Positions 8,381-17,766 of a stretch of 64,000 bases of DNA are shown in pieces; position 1 is the first letter of the stretch, and each line of letters opens with the position of its first letter. The notes below the pieces were generated by a model. The model did not search any database and had not been told where the DNA came from. It saw only the letters and a list, made by a program, of their open reading frames with translations. The position numbers and the translations under genes are program-made. Source of the DNA: an uncultured Pelagibacteraceae bacterium (GTDB taxonomy: Bacteria; Pseudomonadota; Alphaproteobacteria; Pelagibacterales; Pelagibacteraceae); assembly GCA_902539165.1 (NCBI GenBank), contig CACBHY010000001.1, forward strand, positions 1-64,000. The letters are read 5' to 3'.

Positions 8381-9269
8381 AATTTTTTCTAGCTAAGTAA
8401 ACTCCTAAGAATACCAAAGCTGTACCTAAATAATGATACGATTCTAATTTTTCATCAAATATAAAATAACCATAGATTGCTCCATAAATTGTAAAAACAT
8501 AAAGTGTAAAACCAGTTAAAGACGCGCCAAGACTTTTTTGAGCTTGAGTATATAAAGTGAATGCAATTATACCGGGAGAAATAGCTGCAAATAATACCCA
8601 CATATAAAATTGTTCATTAAAAGTAGTTCTAGCTACTAAAAACTCTTCAATAATATAAAAAGGCAACAAACTGAGTGCACCAAAAAGAGAAACCAATGTA
8701 AATCTCTGAAAAATTGATAATTCAGACTTCCAGTAAAAAAGATATATTGAATATAATGCCCAGCCCATAGCTGCAGCAAGCATCCATAAATCACCAATAG
8801 TAAAGTTTAAATTTATCAATAAGTTTAAGTCTCCCTTAATAATAATTGCAAAAACACCAATTAAACAAGAAATCAATCCAATTATTTTAAGATAATTTAT
8901 TTTTTCTTGAAAAAAAATTGCAGAAATTAAAATTATAAAAATAGGCGATGAAGTGTAAATAATAGCCATATTGGTAACTGTTGTTGTTGCTCCAGCTAGA
9001 AATGGAAAAGCACCACATACCCCACATCCCATAGCACCTAAGAAAAATAATTTTTTGTATTCTTTTTTTATTATTAAATAATTTTTTTTTAAAGATATAT
9101 AAGTAAAAGGTAAAAGGATTATAAAAACAAATGTCCATCTCCAAAATGCAAGAGAAATTGGGGGAACAAATTCAATACCACCTCTAGCAACTATTAAATT
9201 AGAGGACATAAAAATTGGTTGAATAAACAATAAAGAAAAAGCAAAAAAATGATGTTTTTGATTAAGCAA
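8364..9269 (-). CDS. EamA/DMT-family permease
   Basis: The 301-residue protein has about ten hydrophobic segments arranged as two EamA repeats, the first ending near residue 140 with GDLNLLINL and the second starting with GDLWMLAAAMGWALYS. The short AIYGYFIFDEKLESYHYLGTALVFLG segment near the end is the typical closing helix pair of the drug/metabolite transporter superfamily. Members export amino acids or metabolites; the substrate cannot be read from the sequence. It begins 19 bp after the small membrane protein gene and overlaps the hydrolase gene. Confidence 0.9.
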   Translation of the reverse strand: MLNQKHHFFAFSLLFIQPIFMSSNLIVARGGIEFVPPISLAFWRWTFVFIILLPFTYISLKKNYLIIKKEYKKLFFLGAMGCGVCGAFPFLAGATTTVTNMAIIYTSSPIFIILISAIFFQEKINYLKIIGLISCLIGVFAIIIKGDLNLLINLNFTIGDLWMLAAAMGWALYSIYLFYWKSELSIFQRFTLVSLFGALSLLPFYIIEEFLVARTTFNEQFYMWVLFAAISPGIIAFTLYTQAQKSLGASLTGFTLYVFTIYGAIYGYFIFDEKLESYHYLGTALVFLGVYLARKNYENKP

Positions 9270-9288
9270 TTTTTTTTTAATTAAAAAA

Positions 9289-9465
9289 TTATTTTTTGTC
9301 GAAGAAAGCTTCGTAGATCATCATGGAGATTGCAATAATCATCAATATATATACAGGTAGAACATCAAAGAAACCAATTAACATAGACCTTGTTAAGGTC
9401 GTCGCTAAACCTACAAGAAAAAAAATTGCAAAGGAAAGACCAATAACTGTTGTTAATTTATTCAT
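9289..9465 (-). CDS. 58-residue membrane protein overlapping the amidase end
   Basis: This short frame reads MNKLTTVIGLSFAIFFLVG, a first hydrophobic helix, a short turn with TLTRSM, a second helix around VYILMIIAISMMIY, and ends EAFFDKK. Its ATG overlaps the last 8 bases of the amidase frame (shared ATGAATAA), which is typical of translational coupling, and the next gene begins 19 bp downstream. The hydrophobic helix pattern, the coupling and the absence of other coding in this gap support a real gene. Function is unknown; the position suggests a link with the amidase/TRAP block. Confidence 0.75.
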   Translation of the reverse strand: MNKLTTVIGLSFAIFFLVGLATTLTRSMLIGFFDVLPVYILMIIAISMMIYEAFFDKK

Positions 9466-10795
9466 TAAATTTTTTACTCTCTTTTTCTAACCAGGCTGAA
9501 ACACCTAAAAAACGATTATCATCGTATTTTTGACCAACAACCTGAATACCTAAAGGTAAATTATTTTCACCTTGAAGTAAAGGAAGAGAAATACAGGGAG
9601 TGCCTAAATAAGACCAAACTTTATTAAATTCTGCAGTTCCAGTACTTTTCAAGCCCTTTGGTGCAATCCCGGTACTAGATGGTGTTAATATACCGTGGTA
9701 ATCCTCAAACACCTCTTTATATGACTCATAACTTCTTTTAATAAAATCAATCGCCTCTGCATATTCTTTTCCAGAATGTTTGTTTCCATTTTTAATTGCA
9801 GTTTGCATATATTTAGAAAGTTTATTTTTTGATTTCTTATAATAATCACTAAAATTATTAGCTAAGTCTGTTTCATGAATTATTTGATGATACTTGTTAA
9901 TATCTTTAAAATATAATGGTGTATCAAACATCTCGATATTTTTTTTAAAAGATTTAATAAAATACTCAAAGCTTTCTCTAGATTTTTTATCAATTATCTT
10001 CCAGAACTCAGTTTTATAAAATATAAATTTTGGCTCATATAAAGGGCCCTCATGAATTGCTTCAATCATATTATCAGCTGAAAAATATACAGTGGCTGGA
10101 TCATATGAGTCTTTTTTAATCAAGATTTTTGCAAGCTGGGCGACATCTTCAACAGATCTACCAAATACACCTATGTGGTCAAGTTTATCAGAAGTTTTAA
10201 GAACTCCATTTCTTGAAATAAGTCCATAAGATGGTTTATAACCTACTACACCACAATATGAAGCTGGTCTTATTATTGATCCACCAGTTTGAGATCCTAT
10301 AGATAAAGGAGCCATATATGATGCAACAACAGCTGCAGATCCACTCGAGGATCCACCAGGTGTTCTAGTTGAATCGTGTGGATTTGAAGTTTCAGATGGA
10401 CCAAGATAAGCTAATTCTGAAGTCGCTGTCTTTCCCATTACAATAGCACCTGCTGAATGGAGTAAATCGATTATTTCTGCGTTTTGAGAATATGATTTTC
10501 CTTTTCTTATTGTAGTGCCACATTCAGTTGGCATATCTATTGTGCCAACAATATCTTTTACCGCGACAGGTATTCCGTGTAATGGACCTATAGGTTTTCC
10601 AGATTTTTTATAATCGTCAGCTTCTTTCGCTTTCTCTAAAAATAATTTTTTATCAAAATAAGCCCATGCTTTAATAATTTTATCAAATTTCTCTATTCTT
10701 TTTAGATACGCTTCACAAATGTCAACTGAAGTTAATTGTGAATTATTAATTTTCTTAACTAACGTTGAAACTGAATCATTAACGATATGGTCCAT
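9458..10795 (-). CDS. amidase (amidase signature family)
   Basis: The 445-residue enzyme belongs to the amidase signature family, hydrolysing amide or ester bonds with a Ser-cisSer-Lys triad. The lysine is in GIPVAVKDIVGT near residue 78, and the serines are in TPGGSSSGSAAVVA near residue 148-160 and SIGSQTGGSIIRPA near residue 172. The C-terminal CISLPLLQGENNLPLGIQVVG is standard. It lies 3 bp after the TRAP large permease gene, so amidated compounds may be substrates of the same pathway, but members of this family range from GatA-like to urea and indoleacetamide hydrolases. No GatB/GatC is nearby, so I do not call it GatA. Confidence 0.9.
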   Translation of the reverse strand: MDHIVNDSVSTLVKKINNSQLTSVDICEAYLKRIEKFDKIIKAWAYFDKKLFLEKAKEADDYKKSGKPIGPLHGIPVAVKDIVGTIDMPTECGTTIRKGKSYSQNAEIIDLLHSAGAIVMGKTATSELAYLGPSETSNPHDSTRTPGGSSSGSAAVVASYMAPLSIGSQTGGSIIRPASYCGVVGYKPSYGLISRNGVLKTSDKLDHIGVFGRSVEDVAQLAKILIKKDSYDPATVYFSADNMIEAIHEGPLYEPKFIFYKTEFWKIIDKKSRESFEYFIKSFKKNIEMFDTPLYFKDINKYHQIIHETDLANNFSDYYKKSKNKLSKYMQTAIKNGNKHSGKEYAEAIDFIKRSYESYKEVFEDYHGILTPSSTGIAPKGLKSTGTAEFNKVWSYLGTPCISLPLLQGENNLPLGIQVVGQKYDDNRFLGVSAWLEKESKKFNE

Positions 10796-10798
10796 TTA

Positions 10799-12160
10799 TT
10801 AATTAGCAAATAATTTCTCAGGCAGCCATAAAGCTATGGCTGGAAATTTATACATTAAAATCATTCCAATAATTACAATAGCTAAAAAGGGCATTATTCC
10901 CTTAAATATTTCCATCAATTCTACATTTTTAGATTGCACTCCCTTTAAGTAATAAGCTGACATGGCCATTGGGGGTGTTAAAAATGAAGTTTGTAAGTTT
11001 AAAGCAATTAACATTGCAAAAAAATAAGGGTTTACTCCAAAAAATTCTACCAAAGGTAAAAATATTGGAACAAATATAATTAAAATTTCTGTCCACTCTA
11101 GAGGCCATCCCAATAAAAAAATAATTATTTGAGTGATTACTAAAAACTGCCAAGGTTGAATATCCATAGATTTAAAAAAATGCTCAAAGACCTCATGACC
11201 ACCAAGATATGAAAATACAGAAGCGAATGTCCACGAGCCAATGAACAACCACATAATCATTGCTGTAGTTTTTGCAGTTAAGAAAACAGACTCTTTAAAA
11301 TTTTTCCATTTCAAAGATTTGTAAAAGAAAGATAGAACTAAAGCTCCAAATGCTCCAACTCCTGCAGCTTCTGCGGGTGTTGCTAGGCCTGCAAGAATAC
11401 TACCTAGCACTAATATAATTAATGAAAATAACGGAAGAAAAGATACCAACACCTCCTTCAAAATTACAGACCTTGGAGGTATTTCTTCTTTTGGTGGCTT
11501 TGGTGCAATTGATGGATTAAAGTAAGCTAAGACCACAGCATAAACGATATATAGTCCAGCCAACATTAACCCAGGGAATATTGCAGCTGCAAACAGTCTT
11601 AATGGTGATAATTGAGCAATTACCGCATAAACAATAAGCATGATGCTGGGAGGAATTAATATTCCAAGACATCCACCTGCGCATATAACACCAGATGCAA
11701 ATTTTTTATCGTAGCCTGCTTTGACCATTGCCGGCCAAGCCAATAAACCCATTAATGTTACAACTGCTCCAATAATTCCTGTTGCTGTTGAGAAGAGGGT
11801 ACAAGTGACTAATGCTGCAACTGCCATTGAGGCTGGTAAAGAGTGGGATGCAAGTCTAATCGCATAAAACAGTCTTGCTACTATTCCTGCTCTTTCCACT
11901 AGATATCCCATAAAAAGAAACAGTGGAACAGCGGTAAGAACATGATTATCCATCACGGAATAAGTGTTTTGAACAAATAATTTGAAAATCCTATTATCAA
12001 AAAGATGGTCCATTCTTGATGGATCAAAATAAGCGTAATACCCAAATCCTAAACCCATTGCCATTAAAGTGAAAGCTATTGGGAAACCTAATAAGACAGC
12101 AAATAAAAATATTACCATCATTAAAATTGCTATTTCAGGATTTGTTAAACTAAATAACAT
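10799..12160 (-). CDS. dctM: TRAP transporter large permease (DctM type)
   Basis: The 453-residue integral membrane protein is the ion-coupled translocation subunit of a tripartite ATP-independent transporter. It shows around 12 hydrophobic segments; FLFMGYLVERAGI near residue 82, the GGCLGILIPPSIMLIVY loop near residue 172 and LATPAEAAGVGAFGAL near residue 262 are DctM signatures. It overlaps the small permease gene by 11 bp and is followed 3 bp later by the amidase, forming one unit with the binding protein gene upstream. Confidence 0.96.
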   Translation of the reverse strand: MLFSLTNPEIAILMMVIFLFAVLLGFPIAFTLMAMGLGFGYYAYFDPSRMDHLFDNRIFKLFVQNTYSVMDNHVLTAVPLFLFMGYLVERAGIVARLFYAIRLASHSLPASMAVAALVTCTLFSTATGIIGAVVTLMGLLAWPAMVKAGYDKKFASGVICAGGCLGILIPPSIMLIVYAVIAQLSPLRLFAAAIFPGLMLAGLYIVYAVVLAYFNPSIAPKPPKEEIPPRSVILKEVLVSFLPLFSLIILVLGSILAGLATPAEAAGVGAFGALVLSFFYKSLKWKNFKESVFLTAKTTAMIMWLFIGSWTFASVFSYLGGHEVFEHFFKSMDIQPWQFLVITQIIIFLLGWPLEWTEILIIFVPIFLPLVEFFGVNPYFFAMLIALNLQTSFLTPPMAMSAYYLKGVQSKNVELMEIFKGIMPFLAIVIIGMILMYKFPAIALWLPEKLFAN

Positions 12161-12734
12161 CTATTTTTTCATTCTCTTTTGATTTTCTCATTAGTATTTT
12201 TTCGGTTTCCTCTGCACCAGCCTGCCTTTCTGGCCAATGGCCAGTTCTAATACATATAATCGATCTAAAAACTTCACTAACTCCTTGAATTGTTAAAAGC
12301 GTTCCTGCAAGGGGAATTAAGGATTTTGCCATATAAATTTGAATTTGCGCTGGACTATTCCAGCTTGTCTCTTTTATCATCCAAGCTTTTGCTGCATACT
12401 CATATCCATAAAATCCAAGAGCAATTACACCCGGGAAGAAGAAAACAAAATAAAGTACCAAATCAATCCATCCTTGGACTTTAGTTGGAAATAATCTGTA
12501 AATAACATCCCCTCTAACATGGGCTTCTGTTGCTAACGTGTAAGCGCCAGCCATCATAAATATTGCTCCATACATTTGTAAGCTAAAATCAAAATTCCAT
12601 AAAGTTGGAGCATTAAATACATATGCCATGACTACCTCATAACACGTACCACCCATTAATATTACTATGCACCATGAAAAAGCTTTTCCCATTGATGAAC
12701 TCAATGTATCTGCAAATTTTATAAATGAATTCAT
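12150..12734 (-). CDS. dctQ: TRAP transporter small permease (DctQ type)
   Basis: The 194-residue protein has four membrane segments. The segment with VVMAYVFNAPTLWNFDFS and AGAYTLATEAHVRGDVIYR around residues 33-85 is the conserved DctQ core. It helps couple the binding protein to the large permease. It lies between the binding protein gene (separated by 88 bp with a terminator-like hairpin) and dctM (11-bp overlap). The C-terminus is a short charged cytoplasmic tail. Confidence 0.95.
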   Translation of the reverse strand: MNSFIKFADTLSSSMGKAFSWCIVILMGGTCYEVVMAYVFNAPTLWNFDFSLQMYGAIFMMAGAYTLATEAHVRGDVIYRLFPTKVQGWIDLVLYFVFFFPGVIALGFYGYEYAAKAWMIKETSWNSPAQIQIYMAKSLIPLAGTLLTIQGVSEVFRSIICIRTGHWPERQAGAEETEKILMRKSKENEKIDVI

Positions 12735-12772
12735 AGAAATTTAACTTATGTTCAAATAATTATTTTTTTCAA

Positions 12773-12797
12773 TAAAAAAGGGGGCTTATGGCCCCCT
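12773..12797 (-). terminator. hairpin terminator or attenuator between dctP and dctQ
   Basis: On the minus strand a GGGGGC/GCCCCC stem with a 5-base CATAA loop (12780-12796) is followed by a run of six T. This is a standard intrinsic terminator shape placed directly after the binding-protein gene and before the two permease genes. It would leave the binding protein more abundant than the membrane subunits, as TRAP and ABC systems need. Confidence 0.85.
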
Positions 12798-12822
12798 TTA
12801 ATTATAGTATTTATTATTTACC

Positions 12823-13983
12823 TTAGATTTTTACTTTACCTAAAGGACCAAACTCATTCTCATAAGCAAGTCTGTAATTAGGCTGATTCATCAGTAAGTA
12901 TTTCATTACTCTCTTAGCGTAGGCTTTTTGAGACTCTACCACCTTCTTAAAGAATGGATCCTTGCCTGAAAAATCACCGATTACTTTATCCCAACCCTTC
13001 AACTGCTCTGCCAGAATTGCATCAGAAGTTTGGTAAACATTTACTTTATGCTCATTCATCAATTTAGATAAATCAGCAGAGTATCTCACCAAAGCTTTGA
13101 AGTAGTTAGCAGTATTCGCTGCATAAGAAGCATTTTTTAAAATTGCTTGGTGTGCAGGCGATAAACTATTAAAAGTTTTTTTGTTGATTGGTATTTCAAA
13201 CATCTCTTGTGACTGATGGAACGATCCTAAGTGATAATGCTTAGAGACATCTTGCATTCCGAACTGAGAGTCTGAAGTAGGGTTATTAAACTCAGCTGCT
13301 TCAATCAAACCAGTTTTCATAGCTGGTTGAATTTCACCACCTGGTAATTGTCTAACGACCATCCCCATCGCAGTAAGAACGTTAGTAGCAAGACCAACTG
13401 TTCTATACTTCATTCCTTTTACATCAGAAGCTTTAGTTACGTTCTTCTTAAACCAACCAAATGGTTGAGCTGGCATTGGCATAGCGAAAACTCCAACATA
13501 GTCATAACCAACTTTGGCTAGCGTTTCCTCATACAATGCTCTTCCACCACCTTCTTCCATCCATCCCATAACTTCTTGAGACGAAAGACCATAAGATGGA
13601 CCTGTTCCAAAAAGTGATGCTGCAGGGTTTTTACCATACCAGTAAGCCGTTACCCAGTGTCCCATGTCTAGTACACCATCACTTACTGCTTCACCGATTT
13701 CACCAGTTTTAACAACTGCTCCGACAGGTTGAAGATCAATTTTCAACGAACCTCCAGACATATCCTCGACCATTTTAGCGTAATCTCCTGCCATCTCAAA
13801 AAAGATGTTAGCACCTGACGGCCAAGCTGCCTGCATTTTAAGTGTAGTGTGACCTCCACCTAAAGCTAAGTTTGGCATCGCCACAGCAGCTGTTGCTGCT
13901 GCACCAGTTGCTGCTGCTGCTTTGAAGAACTTACGTCTTGAAGGTGTTTTTGCACCTTTTAATGATTTTTTATTTTTAATCAT
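12823..13983 (-). CDS. dctP: TRAP transporter substrate-binding protein (DctP, 2-oxoacid/lactate-type)
   Basis: The 386-residue periplasmic receptor starts with a twin-arginine signal (SRRKFFKAAAATGAAATAAV then MPNLALGG), so it is probably exported folded. The mature protein has the DctP fold; AAEFNNPTSDSQFGMQDV followed by SKHYHLGSFHQS around residues 236-265 resembles the metal and carboxylate site of TakP-like receptors for 2-oxoacids and lactate. That ligand class is inference from this resemblance and from the neighbouring hydroxyacid enzymes. A strong GGAGAG ribosome site precedes the ATG, and codons look more GC-rich than in neighbours, fitting high expression. Confidence 0.93.
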   Translation of the reverse strand: MIKNKKSLKGAKTPSRRKFFKAAAATGAAATAAVAMPNLALGGGHTTLKMQAAWPSGANIFFEMAGDYAKMVEDMSGGSLKIDLQPVGAVVKTGEIGEAVSDGVLDMGHWVTAYWYGKNPAASLFGTGPSYGLSSQEVMGWMEEGGGRALYEETLAKVGYDYVGVFAMPMPAQPFGWFKKNVTKASDVKGMKYRTVGLATNVLTAMGMVVRQLPGGEIQPAMKTGLIEAAEFNNPTSDSQFGMQDVSKHYHLGSFHQSQEMFEIPINKKTFNSLSPAHQAILKNASYAANTANYFKALVRYSADLSKLMNEHKVNVYQTSDAILAEQLKGWDKVIGDFSGKDPFFKKVVESQKAYAKRVMKYLLMNQPNYRLAYENEFGPLGKVKI

Positions 13984-14054
13984 TTTGTTCTCTCCTCTAG
14001 TTAATTAACTTTGAGAATAGAACATAGAAATTAAGGAGAGTCCCTCAAAAAATA

Positions 14055-14069
14055 AGGTCAGATTGACCC
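14055..14069. promoter_or_regulatory. small inverted repeat upstream of dctP, possible operator
   Basis: GGTCA-GAT-TGACC at 14056-14068 is a perfect 5-bp inverted repeat with a 3-bp spacer in the 125-bp gap between dctP and the dehydrogenase gene. Its size and symmetry suit a GntR-like dimeric regulator, but no regulator gene is nearby, so this is only a candidate. Confidence 0.3.
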
Positions 14070-14108
14070 TAAGTATAGTTTTATACAATTAAAAGTTGAA
14101 ATTAATAA

Positions 14109-15062
14109 TTAGTTAACTTTATTTTTACAAATTCCCGTTTTAAAAAATTCATCAATATTATCTATTGCTAAATTTGCCATTGCAGTCCTAGTTTCTTTTG
14201 TGGCACTGCCTAAATGTGGAAGTATAAATGCATTTTTGTGTTTATAATAACCTTTATTCAAATTTGGCTCATTTTTATAAACATCTAATCCTACAGCATA
14301 AACTTTTCTTCTATCAAGGGCATCGATCATTGCTTCATCTTCAATGATGTCTCCCCTTGCAACATTAGTAACAACAGCACCCTTCGGTAAATATTCAATT
14401 GTATCTTTGTTTATCATATCTATTGTTTCTTTTGATGCTGGACAACAGACAGACAAAACATCTGATACAGATAATAAATCTTTTAAAGTGTCATGATAAA
14501 TTGCACCTTGTTCTTTATCATCACTGAGTTTTGATCGGTTATGGTAATGAATAATCATACCAAGCGATTTTGCAACTTTAGCAATTTTCTGACCTATTCG
14601 TCCCATACCCAAAATTCCAAGTCTTGTTCCTGTTAACTGTTTTCCAATTAAAAGATCTGCCGACCATATCCAACCACCTTCTCTTGCTTTTTCAATTCCC
14701 TCTGAGGCTCTTCGACAAGCTCCCAAAATTAACAGTACACCAATCTCTGCGGTAGCGTCAGTCAACACATCAGGGGTATTAGTTACAGCAATACTTCTTT
14801 TTTTCGCAGCCTCTAAATCAATATTCCCAAAACCCACGGCAAAGTTAGAAATAATTTTAATTGTATCAGGTAGTTGATTAATTGTTTCAGCGTCTAATTT
14901 ATCGGTTAAAGCTGATAATATTCCATCACAACCTTGACTCATTTCAACTAATTTTTTTTGGGAATAAAGTTCATCATTAAGATTTAAAATTGGATCAAAT
15001 GTTTCTTTCGCTTTATCTTCACAAGATCTTAGCAATCTTCTGGTAACCAAGACTTTTTTCAT
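14109..15062 (-). CDS. D-2-hydroxyacid dehydrogenase (glyoxylate/hydroxypyruvate reductase-like)
   Basis: The 317-residue NAD(P)-dependent enzyme interconverts 2-oxoacids and D-2-hydroxyacids. The nucleotide-binding GILGMGRIGQKIAK lies near residue 150; the catalytic Arg is in TNVARGDIIEDEA near residue 235, Glu in DVYKNEPNLN near residue 264 and His in LPHLGSATKETR near residue 284. Overall resemblance is to glyoxylate reductase/D-glycerate dehydrogenase. It ends the hydroxyacid enzyme run, 10 bp after the GlcD-like gene, and precedes the TRAP transporter genes on the same strand. Exact substrate is not decided. Confidence 0.92.
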   Translation of the reverse strand: MKKVLVTRRLLRSCEDKAKETFDPILNLNDELYSQKKLVEMSQGCDGILSALTDKLDAETINQLPDTIKIISNFAVGFGNIDLEAAKKRSIAVTNTPDVLTDATAEIGVLLILGACRRASEGIEKAREGGWIWSADLLIGKQLTGTRLGILGMGRIGQKIAKVAKSLGMIIHYHNRSKLSDDKEQGAIYHDTLKDLLSVSDVLSVCCPASKETIDMINKDTIEYLPKGAVVTNVARGDIIEDEAMIDALDRRKVYAVGLDVYKNEPNLNKGYYKHKNAFILPHLGSATKETRTAMANLAIDNIDEFFKTGICKNKVN

Positions 15063-15072
15063 AAATTTTAGA

Positions 15073-16446
15073 TTAGTTTAAATCAAAAATCTTACCTGGA
15101 TTCATGATGTTGTTACTATCCAAGGTTCTTTTAATAGATTTCATAACTGGCATATTGTCTGCATGTTGTTCTAACAAATATTTCTTTTTATGGAGTCCGA
15201 CTCCATGCTCACCCGTGATAGTTCCATTTAATTCTAATCCTTTTTTAATCAACAAATCATTAAATTCTCTTATTTTATCGTACATCTCTTTTTTTGCAGG
15301 ATCATAAGGTAAAATTACATGGAAGTTACCATCGCCCAAATGACCTACCATGGGCGCTCTAAGTCCAAATTTTTCAGCTTGTTCTTCTGCGAAATTTACA
15401 CATTCGGTTATATTTGAAATAGGAACACATATATCTGTTGAATAAACTCTTCCATTTTTAATTAAAGCTTTTACCGAATAATAGACATCCCATCTTGCTT
15501 TCCAGAGCTTATTTCTTTCCTCTAAATCTTTCGCCCACTTAAAAGAACTTCCACTATTATCTTTTGAGATTTCCTCAACAATTTTTATATTTTCTTGATT
15601 TGAAAGCTCCGAACCATGAAATTCGAAAAATAGTGTTGGCACTGCTTCAACACCTTTTAAGTTTGAGTAATTGATACTTATGCCCATTTGTTCTTTATTA
15701 AGCATCTCAATCCTTGCTATTGGAACACCATATTGAATAACTTGCTGAGCAGTTTGAACTGCATTTTCTAATGTTGGAAAATGACAAACTGCAGCCATTA
15801 TGCTTTCTGGTATAGGAGATAGTCTTAATTGAACCTCAGTAATTATTCCTAATGTTCCCTCTGAGCCAATAAATAAATTTGTAAGATTATAACCTGCAGA
15901 TGTTTTTTTTGTTCTTGTTCCGGTATTAATAATATCGCCGTTTGCAAGAACAACTGTAAGTCCACTTATGACTGTTTTCATCGTACCATACTTAACTGCC
16001 ATGGTCCCTGATGCAGAAGTTGCTGCCATACCCCCAAGTGCTGCATTTGCACCTGGATCAATTGGGAAAAAAACTCCATCTTCTCTCAAATAATCATTTA
16101 ATTGTTCTCTTGTTACACACGCTTGTACTCTACAATCAAAATCTTCTACGTGAACGCTTAATATTTTATTCATTTTTTCTAAACTAATTGTGATCCCTTT
16201 ATCATTACCAACCACATTTCCTTCTAAGGAGGTTCCAGTACCAAATGGAACAACCGGAATTTTATTCTCATTGCATAAACTTAATATCTTTGAAACTTCC
16301 TCGTTGGTTTCAGGGAAAACTACTGCTTTAGATAAAATTGGGTCATAGGTATCTTCTCCTCGTGCATAAGTAGTTCTAGTTGACTCAGAAGTTGAAATTC
16401 TATCATGAAGTATTCTTTTTAACTCTATTTGAACTTGTTCATTCAT
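15073..16446 (-). CDS. FAD-linked 2-hydroxyacid dehydrogenase (GlcD/D-lactate dehydrogenase type)
   Basis: The 457-residue flavoprotein belongs to the VAO/PCMH FAD family. PVVPFGTGTSLEGNVVG near residue 68 and DPGANAALGGMAATSASG near residue 135 form the FAD pyrophosphate site, and VGHLGDGNFHVILPY near residue 365 and TGEHGVGLHKKKYL near residue 412 form the substrate/metal side, as in GlcD and cytochrome-linked D-lactate dehydrogenase. GlcE and GlcF partners are not adjacent, so a single-subunit D-lactate or D-2-hydroxyacid dehydrogenase is likelier than a complete glycolate oxidase. It lies between the aminotransferase and the D-2-hydroxyacid dehydrogenase genes. Confidence 0.92.
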   Translation of the reverse strand: MNEQVQIELKRILHDRISTSESTRTTYARGEDTYDPILSKAVVFPETNEEVSKILSLCNENKIPVVPFGTGTSLEGNVVGNDKGITISLEKMNKILSVHVEDFDCRVQACVTREQLNDYLREDGVFFPIDPGANAALGGMAATSASGTMAVKYGTMKTVISGLTVVLANGDIINTGTRTKKTSAGYNLTNLFIGSEGTLGIITEVQLRLSPIPESIMAAVCHFPTLENAVQTAQQVIQYGVPIARIEMLNKEQMGISINYSNLKGVEAVPTLFFEFHGSELSNQENIKIVEEISKDNSGSSFKWAKDLEERNKLWKARWDVYYSVKALIKNGRVYSTDICVPISNITECVNFAEEQAEKFGLRAPMVGHLGDGNFHVILPYDPAKKEMYDKIREFNDLLIKKGLELNGTITGEHGVGLHKKKYLLEQHADNMPVMKSIKRTLDSNNIMNPGKIFDLN

Positions 16447-16484
16447 AATCTTAATATTAATAAAAAAGAGTCAAAAAATACAGC

Positions 16485-17651
16485 TTATTTAGAGAGCATC
16501 TTGCCAATATTTTCTAAGGCCTGCTGTATGTTATCTCTAGATGCGGCAAAACTAAACCTGACGTAATCTTGGCAAGTTTTACCAAATGCTGTTCCTGGAA
16601 CAATCGCAACTCCAGCTTCATGCATAGCTTTTTTACAAAATTCAGCACCTGTCATACCTGTTCCTTTTACCTTCGGAAATGCATAAAAAGCACCTCCAGG
16701 TAAACTGCACTCTATACCAGGTAAATCATTTAAACCTTTGTGAATTAAATTTCTTCTTAAAGTGAATTTATCTAACATGTCATTAATTGAATCATCTGGG
16801 CCATCTAACGCTGCTATACCTGCAAATTGTGCAGCTGCATTTACGCATGAAACACTGTTAATTAATAATTTATTAACATGTGCAACCATTTCTTTAGGCC
16901 AGTAACTCCATCCTAGTCTCCAACCTGTCATTGAATAAGCTTTACTCCAACCTTCTAAAACTATTAATCTATCTTTTAAACCTTCATAATGAAAAAATGA
17001 TGGCATTTCTTTATAATCAAAAATTTGTCTACTATAAATTTCATCACTTAAAATAGTAACATGTGGATGTTTTTCTAATTCTTTTGCAAAATAATCTATG
17101 ACTGGTTTTTCTACAAAACTACCTGTTGGGTTATTTGGGTTAATTAAAATTAACAATCTAGTTTTGTCGGTTATTAAAGACAATATTTTATCAGGATCAA
17201 ATTTAAGATCTTTATCTTCAGTAAGGTCATATGGGACTGGCGTTGAACCAGTGTAATTTATCATTGACTCATAAATAGGAAAAGCAGGTGTAGGATGAAT
17301 AATTTCTGCTCCTGGTTCACCAAAACATTGAATTGCATAACTCATTGTAGGCTTTCCACCCGGCATAATCAAAATTCTTTCAGCATCAATATCAGCGTCA
17401 TATCGTTTTTTAATCCATCTTGTTACAGCTTCTCTGCATTCTGGAATTCCGTTTGACATTACATATCCATGGTGTCCGTCATCCAAAGCTTTTTTAGCAG
17501 CTTCTACTACATGCTTAGGCGTTTTAAAATCTGGTTGACCTAATCCCAGATGTATCATTGGATGACCTTTTGCTTCCAATGCTTTTGCCTCTGCTAAAAC
17601 ACTAAATGCAGATTCTGTTCCGAGATTATTTAAATTCTGTGCAAGTTTCAT
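16485..17651 (-). CDS. class I PLP-dependent aminotransferase
   Basis: The 388-residue enzyme belongs to the aspartate aminotransferase fold type I. NPNNPTGSFVEK near residue 172, the LSDEIYSRQIF segment near residue 202 and the PLP lysine in EGWSKAYSMTGWRLGW near residue 235 are intact, as is the C-terminal VRFSFAASRDNI with the carboxylate-binding arginine. Substrate cannot be told; placed among 2-hydroxyacid oxidases, it could transaminate the 2-oxoacids they produce (pyruvate, glyoxylate or hydroxypyruvate). About 115 bp separate it from the upstream oxidase gene, so it may have its own promoter. Confidence 0.92.
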   Translation of the reverse strand: MKLAQNLNNLGTESAFSVLAEAKALEAKGHPMIHLGLGQPDFKTPKHVVEAAKKALDDGHHGYVMSNGIPECREAVTRWIKKRYDADIDAERILIMPGGKPTMSYAIQCFGEPGAEIIHPTPAFPIYESMINYTGSTPVPYDLTEDKDLKFDPDKILSLITDKTRLLILINPNNPTGSFVEKPVIDYFAKELEKHPHVTILSDEIYSRQIFDYKEMPSFFHYEGLKDRLIVLEGWSKAYSMTGWRLGWSYWPKEMVAHVNKLLINSVSCVNAAAQFAGIAALDGPDDSINDMLDKFTLRRNLIHKGLNDLPGIECSLPGGAFYAFPKVKGTGMTGAEFCKKAMHEAGVAIVPGTAFGKTCQDYVRFSFAASRDNIQQALENIGKMLSK

Positions 17652-17766
17652 AATTTTGAAAAATGAAAACCTAGACGAAAAGAAGGCTTGTGTCCATTCA
17701 TGATTTTTTAAAACCCCGTTTTAGGTTACTAAGATTTGTAAGTAATTCCTGACCGTTGCTAGTTAA

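Noticed and set aside
9458..10795. GatA subunit of the amidotransferase
   Set aside because: The protein has the amidase signature but no GatB or GatC gene is nearby and the context is a transporter operon.
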